This document shows, one piece after another, positions 21,940 to 34,101 of a stretch of DNA of 64,000 bases (position 1 is its first letter; every line of letters starts with the position of its first letter). The stretch comes from Avena insularis. Taxonomy: Eukaryota > Streptophyta > Magnoliopsida > Poales > Poaceae. The translations under genes and the position numbers were made by a program. Where the stretch lies: NCBI GenBank assembly GCA_023614405.1, contig CM042689.1:307373132-307437131 (forward strand). The letters run 5' to 3'. The notes beneath the pieces are model-generated. The model had not been told where the DNA came from and searched no databases. It saw only the letters and a program-made list of their open reading frames with translations.

Positions 21940-24211
21940 CGTAGACAGGAGGAGAAATGTCCTCTGCATAGCAGACAAGATTACATCAGGCCCGGATTAC
22001 AATCATTGAGCAAATGACCAATCAATTGCTCAAATGACCAATCAATTGCTCATAGTGGGTAATGGGTGTACAACTAAATTTTTTTGCACTTTTTTTTCAT
22101 ATATATATATTGTGTATACTGGACATATATGTATCACTTGTGGTATTAGTTAGCATGCATACGACACATTTTCTCATTCAAATCGCGCTCAAACCTCGAA
22201 TTACCACATAGCAAACGCTTGCAAAGAGCTCATTTTATTTTCTCTCTCTTCATTTTATGTTTTGTGTCGGTTGGAATTTGAACACCCAAAGTTAAATTAT
22301 TGGATCTCTCCCTGGTCGGTGTATGTGTGGATTCGAGGGTCGGCCACATTTTAAGCCTATTGGATGGATTCATGCATGTACCTATATTTTGTTGTCCACA
22401 AAAAGTCAGCTCTCCACAAGTTAACTATTTTAGCTACTTCTTTTAGGACAAAGTAATGTGTTAGTTAATTGATGAACAGACCGGCCGCTCAAATATGAAA
22501 GGGTGAGTTGTGCCATATATAAACCTTATAGCACATGTAGCCATTACCCTAAAGTTTAACTTGCATATATCACCTTCCTAAACTTATCTCCCAATAAATC
22601 TGAGACGTCCAGGAGTTCGAAACTATGACTTACCCTAGTTTAACCCCCTAAACCTTCCTATATGACAAGTGGAGTCCCCAAAACACCCAAGATCTCCCAT
22701 ATCCCAACTCTTCTAGAACTTCCTCTAGGATGACCTCGCTGCCAGTCTCGCTTGATATTGAGTGAATCGAAAGCCAAATATTCCTGGGGCAACTAGAAGT
22801 TGACGCCAACATAGACATAGACGCCTGGGTATCGTGTAATTATCGACGACATGGCGGTGCCTCAACAGTTGCATTCGCTACAACATCAATGGGGGAGTGG
22901 ATGCAACAGTGGTGTCTGCGTGAGTGGAGCGAGGCCGCGATGGAGATGAAGCAAAGCATAAAATATTGAGCATGACCGTGACGGTGGAATGTGGGGGAGG
23001 CCAATGCGCAAGACACACTAGGATAGACAAAAAGGCTTGAGGTTGTGGCGGTCGAGAGCATGGGCGGATGTGGCGCCGTGGTGAGATGGGCGGCAACGGT
23101 GGTTGGTGTTGGAAATTTCACCTGCCATATTTTAGTGAGACCGGGAGCGTATAGAGAGGAAGCATAATCTTCTCTAGCGACAAGGGGTAGGTTTTGATGA
23201 AGCTTTTCCCCAAAATTACAGGAAGTTAAAAGGTTATAAGGGAAGATTATATCACTTTAACTCCCTATATTTTCAGTTTTTTGGAGAGTCATGTGACTTT
23301 TGGGAGAAGGGTAAAGATACTCTTGGACGCCTGATTTTCTAGGAAAGAGGAAGTAATTCCTAAGTCCAAACAAGCAAACATAATAAATATGATTAAAACA
23401 GGAAACAATTTGCATGAGAATTATCTAAAAAAATGCACTGAAAATTTCATGCATCGAAGCCCAACCCCGGGCATAAATTCTCCCACTTTGGCCTCATGAA
23501 AAGAAAAAATCCCCCACAAAAAGGGCCAAATAAAACACGTACTCGGTCATAGGCGACCTTTTGGACCTTGAAGAAATATGTCTAATGTAAGGTCATAATT
23601 AATATACTCACACATAACAAGAATATTAATCAATGTTTACATGTCAAGTGGAAGTTGATAACTTATATATACAAACGCCATTTTTTTCTTGTCGTGTATA
23701 TGGGGGAGCATTTCAAAGGAAAAATTGCAGAGCATTTACCAGGAATGTCCATTTCGTAGTGAGTCACGCGTGCTTGCTAGCTGACAAACAGAAAGAGTAT
23801 TACCACTTCATTGCAGGAGTTATTCTTTTATGCGGTCCTTGTGGCGATGATACAAGGACGATACTACAAAAGACATGTGTATTTGTTAGGTACACCAACA
23901 TCTCAAGCACCTAACTAGTTTTGCACAGGTAGCTCGTTAGGTTAGAATCTTTAAACTCCGAGTTCTAAGCTTTTGAAAATTATGAAAAAAAATCATGTAT
24001 GTAGGTAGAGGGTAGAAACTTACACTTGTATTTTTTTTAGAACAAGCCATGACCTTTTGAGAATGGTGCAAAAATCACAAGATTGCAAATTGTGGTGTTT
24101 AAGTTTGAATATTTGAAAACTAGTGCAGCCTGAATCATTATGATTTATGTATAGATTATAGATGGTCATTTAAGTTTTAAATTTATATGCAAATGGTTGT
24201 ATACATTCTAC
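21931..24211. other. Unassigned intergenic DNA
   Basis: Contains a short direct repeat (CAAATGACCAATCAATTGCT, twice at about 22012-22050) and small ORFs (22840-23121 minus, 23633-23914 plus) with no recognisable product or codon-use support. No TE ends were found. Confidence 0.4.
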
Positions 24212-24535
24212 GCTAAATTTTTTTAAATAATACATTTTTATTGAATTTCACAAATAATACACAAAACGGGCAAATTGCAAATCTGTTGGTCGGTCGGCCG
24301 TTCAACGGACGACACACTGCCTCACTGCCTTCGTCCGTTCAACGGACGAACCGTTGAACGGACGAAGGCAGTGTGTCGTCCGTTGAACGGACGAAGGCAG
24401 TGTGTCATCTGTTGAACGGACGAAACGAGTCTGTCGTCTGTCGAACGGCCGACCGACCAACAAATTTGCAATTTGTCCATTTTGTGTATTATTTGTGCAA
24501 TTCAAAAAAAAATGTATTATTTAAAAAAAATTAGC
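24212..24535. repeat. 324-bp foldback (inverted-repeat) element
   Basis: The whole stretch is a large imperfect palindrome. GCTAAATTTTTTTAAATAAT at the left pairs with ATTATTTAAAAAAAATTAGC at the right, followed inward by CACAAATAATACACAAAA, CAAATTGCAAAT and GGTCGGTCGGCCGTTC. The centre carries repeated GTTCAACGGACGA units, themselves palindromic (CCGTTGAACGG). No clear target duplication was found. It could be a MITE or a hairpin-RNA-type locus. Confidence 0.8.
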
Positions 24536-25069
24536 ACATGAATGAAAGTTTCGTAATTCTTAAACTTAAAAATACGGTTTCCGCTAGTTGTTTAAATGGC
24601 TTTCGATGTACTCAGGTTCTAAAAATGCGGACTAGTGGAATGTTTACCTAGTGGAATACACAAATAAATCCCATGTTTCGTGAAGCCTATTTGTTATTAT
24701 ATTCAAAATATTGTTGTTTAAATTCGTTTTTTTCATAAGCATAAACATATGCTTAAAATTCTCTGAAAAATTCTTATTTACGGGTTACATAGAAGATACA
24801 GAAAAGTATATTCGTAAAATATGTACTCTTTGCTATTCTAGGTCCATACTTTTTCTTTAGGGCAGAATAATTATATTTATTAATAATATTTTTATAGGAG
24901 CACATATAGATGCTTATGTTGAGTATTTCAAAGTTTTCTAGAACTTTGAAATTTAAACTTCTAGGTTTTTTTATATTTCAGGTTGTAGTGTGTTGCCCCT
25001 TTTTTTTTAATTTCTCATGGGTCCTTGCCTGATTTTGAAATAGTAAAGCCCGATGTTATGAAGCAAGTA
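24536..25069. other. Unassigned intergenic DNA
   Basis: AT-rich, with no ORF of note and no repeat ends that I can recognise. Confidence 0.4.
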
Positions 25070-25150
25070 CTCTCCTCCAATCCATAATAAATACGCTGAT
25101 TTAGGATAAAAATTTACTAAATCAGCACACATGTTATGGATCGGAGGGAG
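25070..25150. mobile_element. Stowaway MITE
   Basis: An 81-bp hairpin with ends CTCTCCTCCAATCCATAATAAA and TTATGGATCGGAGGGAG, TA at 25068-25069 and 25151-25152. The central arms CTGATTTAG and CTAAATCAG pair. Confidence 0.88.
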
Positions 25151-25857
25151 TATCAGTTTCCTAATATGTGAGGCCATTTAGGTTGCCAAGTCACGTAGGA
25201 TTGCATTAATACTCATATCAGTATTTTAGGCACTATTTAGACCATTTCAAGCACCGGAATCGCAAAGATCCAAAATGTCAAACTTGTAATGTATATCCCA
25301 TTATACTATCTATATTTTTTGGAATTTGGCTAATACTACTACCGGCTTAAATAAGGAGTCAAACGAAGTGAGGTTGTTGTACATTGAAAAATACGGTACG
25401 ACTAGTAGTATTTTTTTGGGGAGTCAAACATGACAGCCGGACGCCTGAATGCATGCCAAATCGGCAACCTCGGATCCACCTCACCATGGTCAAGGCCTAT
25501 TCTTCGTGTACAGCATGTGCCTGTCCGTGGCATAATTTTTTTTGTCCAAGGAAACGGGAGCTGAGAGGAGGCCTGGATGTGGCAGGCGCGTGGCGGTACG
25601 GGACGGGCACGAGCCGATCACGAGCCAGCGCGTAGCCCCGGCATGGCAGTTGGCAGACCACGCGACCAGCACAGACAAAGCAGTGGACCCCGGTGGGGAT
25701 CACCGATTGCGACCGATCCAATAAACCGCCACCAAGCTTTCCAACTACCGCTAAACCCTAGCGAGACAACGACCAAAGGGGAATGGGATGACCCGAACGG
25801 CGGATGTTTTTTTTTGTTTTCTGAGTTAAAATATGTCCACTCTACGATTCTAGTGGA
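25151..25857. other. Unassigned intergenic DNA with a GC-rich patch
   Basis: The patch at 25540-25780 is GC-rich and has overlapping small ORFs on both strands. None has a recognisable domain. It may be a gene relic, but I cannot support it. Confidence 0.35.
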
Positions 25858-26160
25858 TACATTTTTTTTGCGAAATTCCACCGATCTATTAATAATCATC
25901 AACAGCAGTACATCAACAGCAGTACGAAGGGTCCTAAAAGTAATAAAATTACAAATAGGTCATGGAATCACCTAGCGACGACTATAAACACTAGCACGAG
26001 CCGAAGACGCGTCGCCGTCCTCGCCCCTCCATCACCGGAGTCAGGCAAAGCTTGACGTAGTAAAGCTTGTTGTAGTAGACTGACATGAAGTCGTCGTGCT
26101 AAGACCTCAAAGGACTAGCGCACTAGAGCAGTTCTCATCTTGAGTAGCTAGGCAACTCCG
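25858..26160. repeat. Dispersed SINE/LINE-like repeat, copy 2
   Basis: Shares TCTATTAATAATCATCAACA, AGTAATAAAATTACA, CACCTAGCGACGACTATAAA, CCTCCATCACCGGAG and GTAGTAGACTGACATG with the copy that starts at 26215, in the same order and orientation. No target duplication was identified. Confidence 0.7.
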
Positions 26161-26214
26161 CAAGCCACCTCCAATGTCACAAGAACAAGATGATGAAAAT
26201 GAGCCAAAGTAGAT

Positions 26215-26740
26215 AAGTTTTTTACAAAATTTTAACAATCTATTAATAATTATTAACAACATTATAAAGAGTCTTATAAAAATAATAAAAACTGCAAATA
26301 TATTAATGGGCCACCTAGTGACGACTACGTATACTAGCACGAGCCAAAGGCGCGCCATCGTCATCACCCTCCATCACCAGAGCGGAAAAAAGTTGTCGTA
26401 GTAGAGTTTGTGATAGTAGACGGACATGGAGTGATCGTGCTAAGACTCCAAAATACCATCGCGCCAGAGCAACAACCATCACCATAGACGACAAACACAG
26501 ATCGAAAGATATTAACCTCAAACCACATGGACGAATGCCAAAAATGATCGGGTTCCAAGAGATCCGCTGAACACGTGACTTCATGCGCCCTTCGTCGGAG
26601 GTAGACGCATCACCGGAGCGAGAATAGGACGGAGATAATTTTATTCTGATTTTAGGACGTAGCTACCGTCTCAATATCCCGAAGAAGACACTAAAAATAG
26701 CAGGCAATCCGTAGCTGCCGCCCAAACATTTTTTTATTAA
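26215..26740. repeat. Dispersed SINE/LINE-like repeat, copy 3 (longest)
   Basis: About 0.5 kb with the same order of conserved words as copy 2 and a further 3' part (CATCACCGGAGCGAGAATAGGA, CCGTCTCAATATCCCGAAG). Copies 2 and 3 lie head to tail 55 bp apart. The family is not named. Confidence 0.7.
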
Positions 26741-27194
26741 GTGGCACTATTTATCTACTTAGAATGGAGCATTGCAAAACTGGAGGATTTTTTCTTTTGA
26801 GTTAAGTTTCATAGGGAAAACAAAGGAATTCTATTGATCTATTCCTACCTTTCATTTATTTTAACCTTGATTAAGTTGTGCTTTTTTAGGAATTCCTTAG
26901 TTTTTCATGTATATATGAATCAGACACTTAGTTTTGCAAAATTCATGTGTTCTTTCTAATCTTTTGTTGCACTGTCAACCTATCACACTCCTGTGTTTTT
27001 TCTATTGCTATGTTTTCGGAATCCTGTGAAATCAAACAGACTCTTTACGTACTTAGATTGCATATTATATATAGTTAACGAATGAAATTGTGCCTTTAAT
27101 TTTTCTCTCGCTAGGGAAGTTCTTACTCAACCTAGTGCACCCTTGACTAGTTAGATGGGCACCAGAAGAGATTAGACTAACCATTCTTGGAGTA
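26741..27194. other. Unassigned intergenic DNA
   Basis: AT-rich. No gene, repeat end or simple repeat stands out. Confidence 0.35.
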
Positions 27195-27328
27195 ACATAG
27201 ATGGTAACGTGCATCTTGCAATGCTAATTAGACATTTTAATAACATCACAAAGTATTAAATGAGGATGCACACTCTATATTACCATAACATAACATTTTT
27301 CAAGACAAAATGAGTTTACAAGGTAATA
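27195..27328. mobile_element. Partial TIR MITE, same type as 20568-20817
   Basis: Contains GGAGTAACATAGATGGTAAC, TAACATCACA and ACATTTTTCAAGACAAAATG in the family order. It is broken on the right by the adjoining Stowaway element. Confidence 0.6.
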
Positions 27329-27450
27329 TTCCTCCAATCCAAATTAATAAACTCGGATTTCTCTAGATTCGAATATATATAACACTAAAATATGACTAAA
27401 TACATCTAAATCTAGATAAATTTGAATCAATTAATTTGTATCGAAGGGAG
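27329..27450. mobile_element. Stowaway MITE
   Basis: A 122-bp element, ends TTCCTCCAATCCAAATTAATAA and TTAATTTGTATCGAAGGGAG, TA at 27327-27328 and 27451-27452. It is similar in build to 21141-21262. Confidence 0.82.
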
Positions 27451-28690
27451 TAATAAATAAGGGTGAGTTTAATTCTCACTCGACTGAGAAATAGCTTAAT
27501 TTTCAGTTAGGTGGTATCACTAAATCTCACTTGCAAGGCCACTTGGTGATCGTCGATCATTGAGTTTCGTCATATCAACCCCGTAGTTCGCTCTTTCCCC
27601 TCCCGTGCGGGCAACATCGACCCCCGCCTCCCACCTCGCTTCCAACCACCTCCTCCTCTTCCATCTCCCTCGCCGTCGCCGGCGTGGTCCGCCGGGTCTC
27701 TCTCTCGCGGGGCTGGCAGCGGTGGGGCATTGTTCTTCTCGCGCGCGTTGGGAGGGAGGGGCGTGGCCTCCTGCCGGCAGCGGAGCACCTCGGCGATTGG
27801 CGGCCCGGTGCGGCGGAGTGAGCTCCCGTGGTCGGGTAGGGTGCGCAGTGGCAGCGTGAACGGTTGGTCGCTGGAAGGCATGGCGGCCGACGACCCTCTC
27901 AGCAGGCCGCACCCGGCGCAGTGACGCCTTCTCCGGTGGGATGAGGATAGGATCTAGTGATGGCTTGGTGGTGTCGGTCGTGCTCCTGTTACAGTACGGC
28001 GGCGGTACTTCACGGGCCCTCTCGGGCTCGGTCGGACTGACAAGGGCCTGGTTTGTCCTGCCATGGCACCCGGTCGGCTAACGCCTCCTGGCAGTGGAGG
28101 TAGTTCCCTCCCACGTGCCTCTGTATCGCTGAACCTCGCCGAACTTTCTGATTCTTGGTTCTACATGCCTCGCTTCGTGGACCACAGTGAGACGTCGGTG
28201 ATGACTGCAAGACCGTGGCAGCACGTGTTTGTGGGTGGCAAGTCGGCTGGAGATATCCAGAATGTGCGGAGGTCTGGTGTGAGGGGTCGGGAGATATCCT
28301 TGCCGCCGGCTCCGACGTGGTGACGCCTGTGAGTGTTGCAATCCTTCTTGGAGGGTGTCGGATGTACCTCTCCACCATCCCTTGTAGCGTATCAGGTGAA
28401 ACCCTAGAACTTGTTCCGAGGGCTTCCTTGGATCGGTTCGGGCAGCAGCATCGTTGTCGTCGTCGTCGTTTCCCATGTTGGATGTGTTGCTTGATATGCT
28501 GGGCTTCGGAGTGCTAGGAGCGCCACCATATCCTCTTTCATCGAACCACCGATGTCGGCATTGTTTTTCTCTTCATTTTCTTTCTTATTTCTTTTGGGCT
28601 AGATTTTTGATGTTTGACTGCCGTAGTGCTACCTCTGATGTATCGGTTGTTTGCTATATTGATATAGCGGGGCGCAACTATTTCAAGAGA
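27451..28690. other. GC-rich segment, possible non-LTR retroelement relic
   Basis: The stretch at 27560-28520 is strongly GC-rich with overlapping ORFs on both strands (up to 132 codons), none showing a domain. The trailing part (TATCGGTTGTTTGCTATATTGATATAGCGGGGCG near 28640-28675) resembles the 3' ends of grass LINE-like repeats as I remember them. A decayed host gene cannot be excluded. Confidence 0.35.
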
Positions 28691-29857
28691 TGTCTATAAC
28701 TGAAGCCAAACACTTCAATCCAACACTAAAATGCTGCAATCACACCTCGATCTACCGTAGCCATGCGTATATATACTAATTAACGGAAGAGAGTAGAACA
28801 AACAATGGTAGGAGCCTAGGAGGTTGAGGTAGTAGTATTAACATGCTGGCCAGGCCCCAGCACACAAGTGGCACACGGAGGGCCACTAGATCGACTATTC
28901 AACAACCTAGTCGTGACGGACCAAGCTGTTGACAGGGATTATACATTTGATTTGCCGACTGAATTAGAGCCACGCACGGGCTCAGTTGGCCTCCACATGA
29001 ACGAAATTAAGCACAGCCACTTATTAGATCTTGTACCATCAGTTGACTTATTCGTGAGGCTTTCTCAGGCATGAGCCATCGTTTTACGGTTGCACGGTAG
29101 AGCAGTTTGGTTTTGTACGAGTATGGCTGGCAAGTTGCTTTCTCCGTGACCGAGATTGCTAGCTACATTGCTCTGTGTTCTGAATCTGATTGCATTGAAG
29201 CGAGATGGTGACTGGCATCTCTATCTCGCATTCGTGCAGAGCACCATGCCGGAGTGCCAGGCAACACTACCGGATACGTAGAGAGGGAAATGCAGCAGCG
29301 CGCAACAGGTGCGTGTGCTACTGTACTGATCCCCGCGAACACGGCTGGAGCTTCACGCTCGTGGCACATGATGATGATGCCACCATCTACGGAGTCAGTC
29401 GGTCACGCGTGTGTCATCGATCAAGGTCGACTTTAACAGCATACGGGTGGTGGGAAAGTTGATCACAACGTTCGCGTTCGCCGTCAGAGTTCTTTCAGTC
29501 GACAGCAATGTATCAGCTGGGCGTTTTACGGCTGGAGCAGCGTATCTGGCCTCTCCTTTCCTTGAGATGAACAAGACCACGTACGATCGGTTTATCGAGC
29601 TTGCAGTCAGTTCAATTTGAAGTGAAGGCACAACTCATCAGTCATCTGCCATTATCTCAGTCAGGTCTGCGCACGAGTCCATCACTAGCGTGGGAGTACC
29701 TACTTCGATGGCATTTCGAAGTGATAAGGTTGCGAACCACCGTAACTGCTCCCCTAGAAACTGGGTTACGTGTCTATCTAGGTTTTTTTTTTCTCCCATA
29801 GAAACTGGGCTACTGTATCGTTGTACTATTGTATAGAGGAGATTCTCATTTTAAGTA
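28691..29857. other. Unassigned intergenic DNA
   Basis: Small ORFs only (up to 85 codons, for example 29205-29462 plus), with no recognisable protein or repeat ends. Confidence 0.35.
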
Positions 29858-29980
29858 CTCCCCCGTTTCAAAATAGATGTCATGGATTATCAAAATTTAA
29901 ATGTATCTAGACACTATTTAGTATATAGACACACTTAAATTTAAATAAATTTTCTATATCTATTTTGAGATCGGAAGGAG
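29858..29980. mobile_element. Stowaway MITE
   Basis: A 123-bp element, ends CTCCCCCGTTTCAAAATAGATG and TATCTATTTTGAGATCGGAAGGAG, TA at 29856-29857 and 29981-29982. Confidence 0.9.
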
Positions 29981-30895
29981 TACTAAGAGTTCACCTCACA
30001 AGATTGTGAACATATGTTAGTATTTTTTTTATATTGAACCTTCCCTAGGAAATGCCAATGTTGGACTTCTCTTCTCCTATTAGTTTAGCCTAGTTTAAAA
30101 GAGGATTTTGCGCCGACTACACCAACACCAGCGGCGGAGAGCCCACAGCATTTGCACTTTGGTGAGACCTTTTGACCTTCAGGCCCTTGTTTTGCTCCGA
30201 TTCATTCCACATCAGATGTCGCTTCTTCCGTTTATTCACTTGTTTTAGTCGCATCGTCCTTTCTAAGCACGATAGCAATCAGTTACCGATTTCGACGATT
30301 TCACACTTTTGAGAAACACATCTGACGCTAAACGGGATAGATACTAAACTGCTTTGTCTTCAAGAACGAGTTTGTGTGCAAGTTTGTATCTACAGGCAGC
30401 TCCGAGTTGAAGTATGCCACTGACGGCTGACCCGAGATCACAGTGCGAACAGTAGAATAGATAGCCATCACAATTCACAGACCACCCGACCCAAACGAAC
30501 CACAAGTGATGCACACTGGTTTAGAATGCTAGTAACAAACTGCCACCGATCGGTAAATTTACAGTACGATTCTACTGACCTAACTAGCTTACAAGCAAGC
30601 AGTTCTGTCTCGTCAATATAGCGGCAAGCAGTTAAGCAGCCTGTGTGGACTTGAAGTATACCCAATAGAAGATCTGGGCAGGCACTTGAAACAAAAGGAA
30701 CATAGGGATGTCTAGCCACACACAGAAACCTGCAAATCGGGAAGCTTGCTACTTCCCCTCAACTACTCTGCCTGTTAAAAGAAAGATGGATCCATCCAAC
30801 TAGGAAGAAGGTAATAACCATTACTTAGGGCCGAGTTTTCTTAATTTACACGGAGGGATGGTTTGCTCTGAGAACACCAATTGATCTTCAGGAAC
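29981..30895 (-). other. Downstream flank and probable 3' UTR of the small gene
   Basis: This is the DNA after the stop codon at 30896-30898 on the minus strand. The proximal few hundred bases are probably 3' UTR. No polyadenylation signal can be fixed with confidence and no repeat ends were found. Confidence 0.4.
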
Positions 30896-33843
30896 TCACA
30901 TATTCGCTTTTCTCTCCCACCGCTCTTTAACATCAAGCCTGAAAATGTGGCATACATGTCAATAAAACGATAGTGGATCATTCTTTTTCACAAAAAAGGG
31001 AGGCAAACTGGCACATTAGAATTTGTGCACCATGGTCTAACAAAAATGTCACACCGTTTCTGGCCTACCAAAATTCCATCAGAACTATGGTGATTCTACC
31101 CGCAAACAGAAAAGAACCATGGTGATTCTGCTTCAAAAAGACATCCCATCTTTCAAATCATGATTCCGTTGTGTTCTGACAGTTTATTTCATGTCCATTG
31201 GATAAAGTTTGTCACTAAAATCTCAAAATAAGCTAGTAAAATTATCCTATTACTAAATTGCAGTGTGAATCATCCCCACCCTGTTTTGTCTGCAACTCCA
31301 CACACAGAAGTTTACAAGTCAAACTGTCTCTTTGTCAGATTCAGGGAGCTGTACAATGTATATGCATCTTTTGAATAACGGAAGGCCTGTTAATAAAGTT
31401 TTCTGATGAAAAAAGTTTTCTGATGAAAAGAAGAACTTGAACTGCCTGAATACTAAATATTACGTAGAAAGTAACATAAGACAAACTAGAGCTGAAAACA
31501 GAGGATAGATGATAGAATACAACAACGAAAAAGTACCCCCAATGTAACTTCCTTTTGTTCCTTAAAGGCAGGGAGGCTGCATGATTCTGCAAATATATGA
31601 GGATAAAAATCACCAAGGTGTATATATATCATATTTGTAGACTCAGTAAAGTAATTAATGTTCTTAAAACATCAAAATAAGATCAATGATCTTGAAGATA
31701 TGAAATCTACCAAATGACTTAAAAGATGCATATGTAGCTACAATAACAAAGTCAACTCAACTGGGAACCAATGTAAACAAAGTAACTCATTAACTTTTGA
31801 TTCTATAAAGACATACATCTGACAGAACAAAACATTGAGTAACTGTAGATAACAAAAGATATTCTATAATATTGCACCTGCCATCTATTTGGTAAACACT
31901 ACATAAGAAATACACACTTAGTATCCTTTGATGCCAACAAATACTTTACCTGAAACCAAAGTTAAGAAGAACACTAAGATTCTAGGATCATTTAAATCCT
32001 AGTACTCTTCTTTGGAAGGAATAATTTATTCCGCAGCTCACAGTACACAACAAAAAAAGTATTTACATTGTTACAACAACTGTCAAAATCGACGAAAGCA
32101 ATTAGTTTCATCACTTGAGAAAATTTCAATACGTAAAGATCAACTGGAAGACAATACTTGGATTAATAAACCAAGATTCTGTAGTAACCAATATACATTT
32201 CTACAGATAGCCATTTTTGGAGTAATTTTCTGTCCTATGATTAAAGGTTCAAGCAAAAGCAATATTCTTCAGAATTTAGGTGAAAACAAGAAACTAGCAA
32301 AAAATCTGAAGTACGACCAGACATACCTCTTGGGTACCTGTAGTTGATGTTGTATGATGTACATCTATCGCAGTGTTATCAACGGATTTATCCTCATCGC
32401 TGAATTTAGAATCACTGCATACTTTAGTATTCCTGCTAGTGCTTCCTACAAATTTCAGATATCATGAATAAATTGCTTAGAAGCCTGATCGCTGGGTAAT
32501 CTCACACACATAAGAGAGATACCTCTAGATTTTCCTTTGAATTTTGTTTTTTCGTTTATTTGTAACCATTTCTTGTGTAATTCCTGCAACATGAAAGGTC
32601 AAGTAATAGAACCTGGTTTTTCTTGAAAGAAAACAAACAAACTAGAGTTTATAACTTCCAAATAAAGTCTAGACATCATGTCCAGATGTCCTAGAGAAAC
32701 ACTAAAACAATTTTCTGAAAACTTGTCAATTAATTCAGGGTTGAGATTCTTGAGAATGGGAATACATTACAACTTGAATTTCTCTTACTAAAGTGTTGAT
32801 ACCAGCATCTACTAAAGATCTGCGTATGACACAAGACAGAAAATAAGCTCAAACCAAAACAATGCATCCAGTTTAACTGACAGCACTAACAAGATCAGAC
32901 AAGGACATCGTTTTTCTATACTCTAACCCAACATGTAGTAGCAAATAGGTTTCCAATGAACATTTCACAGAAAAGATAACGTTTTTTCTTTTTTAGTGTG
33001 GTACTATTTTCATTTATTACATTTATTAATGTGCTATGACAGTACGCAGGTTTGTTGACTGGAGCATAATACCGTCTCTCTATGTATCCCCACATAACAA
33101 CTACAAATTCCAAAACTAATGATCTATATGTTTTTATCTGAATTTTCTTAAGTGCTCTTGCCCCATTTAACTGCAGAATTTGCTTGGCACAACTACAAGG
33201 TTAATGGCAAATGGTCATTAGCTCAGATGCCAACCTCTGGAAAACAACTGGGATTTTGGATATTGTTCTGTTCCGTTATCGAAATATAATGGAACCTGGT
33301 CATGTATGGTTATACAAAATGACATGTCTAGTGTCCAACACACAAACAATCAGGATTCAGAAGCTGAGTAACTTGGTCAGTGACGACGCTCGAGGATGGC
33401 ACAGAAATCCAACATTTTACTCCTGGACTAGGTGTCCTCGCCATTCTGTAGGACATTGACAACAGTTTATAGCCAACAGTATGGCCATCACCAGTTATTG
33501 AGGGAGGGGCCAACTTTGTCCTGCCCTAATGTGACTTTCCATAAGAATACACTAGGCATCCGATGTGAGTGGACGAACTAGAACGATTAGAAAACAAGGA
33601 TCATCCCACTCCAACCCTACCTCCCAGGGTGTGTGGATGACTAGCAGCAGAAGATTCGTACTCCTAGACATTCAGAAATCCAAGTATAAAGAAGAAAACC
33701 TTAAACTTGTCGAGACGATCCTGGGATAGCTTGGAGGGCTTGAATTCAGGGTCGAGGAGCCTACTGGATGCTAGCGCCTCCTCCTTTCCACTGGCCTCGT
33801 CGCGTCCAACAGCATCTTCTTCTCCTCCTCCTCCTCTCCCCAT
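30896..33843 (-). CDS. Five-exon gene for a 138-residue plant protein of unknown function
   Basis: Exons on the minus strand: 33843-33700, 32583-32523, 32445-32327, 31586-31537, 30938-30896. They total 417 bp, 138 residues plus TGA. Every intron is GT-AG and phases match (0, 1, 0, 2). The ATG at 33843 opens [13 protein letters not shown]. Residues 1-30 are acidic and glycine-rich. Residues 30-70 hold a conserved-looking stretch ([20 protein letters not shown], then ELHKKWLQI and a basic KTKFKGKSR). Residues about 71-108 are a serine/aspartate-rich, probably disordered linker. The C-terminus has [17 protein letters not shown] and ends ERKANM. I believe this LHWGLD-KERWERK ending occurs in uncharacterised proteins of other plants, but I cannot name a family. 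No membrane segment or enzyme motif is seen; the charged make-up would suit a nuclear or nucleic-acid-associated protein (inference). The individual exons are too short to stand out as ORFs. Confidence 0.85.
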
Positions 33844-34088
33844 CTCTTTACTTGCCTTCCTTTTTCTGAGACAAATCTCTTGCCTGTTTTTTTTTTTGAG
33901 GGGACCTTGCCTGCTTGTTGCTTCCTGGCCGATGGGCGAAGGGAAGAGAACAACTCATGGGTTACGCTTGGTCAGGTTTGACCATGGCCCAAGGCCGTGG
34001 AAACTCCTCGCGGCGGGTCTGACCATGGTCCAAGCCTTGGAAACCTGACGGCCCAACTCCTCGCAAAGCCCGAACAATCCAAAGGGTG
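33844..34088 (-). promoter_or_regulatory. 5' UTR and short promoter of the small gene
   Basis: Only about 245 bp separates the ATG from the first LINE-derived sequence. It holds a T-rich run (33886-33897) and two short direct repeats of GGTCTGACCATGG type (33972-34040). Any further promoter elements must lie within or beyond inserted transposon DNA. Confidence 0.5.
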
Positions 34089-34101
34089 AACAATGATAAA
34101 T

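Noticed and set aside
22840..23121. 93-codon minus-strand ORF
   Set aside because: Histidine/proline-rich translation without similarity to a known protein and with an overlapping alternative frame; probably chance.
27520..28476. GC-rich ORFs up to 132 codons that might be a host gene
   Set aside because: No recognisable domain, open frames on both strands at once, and no splice-consistent extension; kept only as an unassigned segment.
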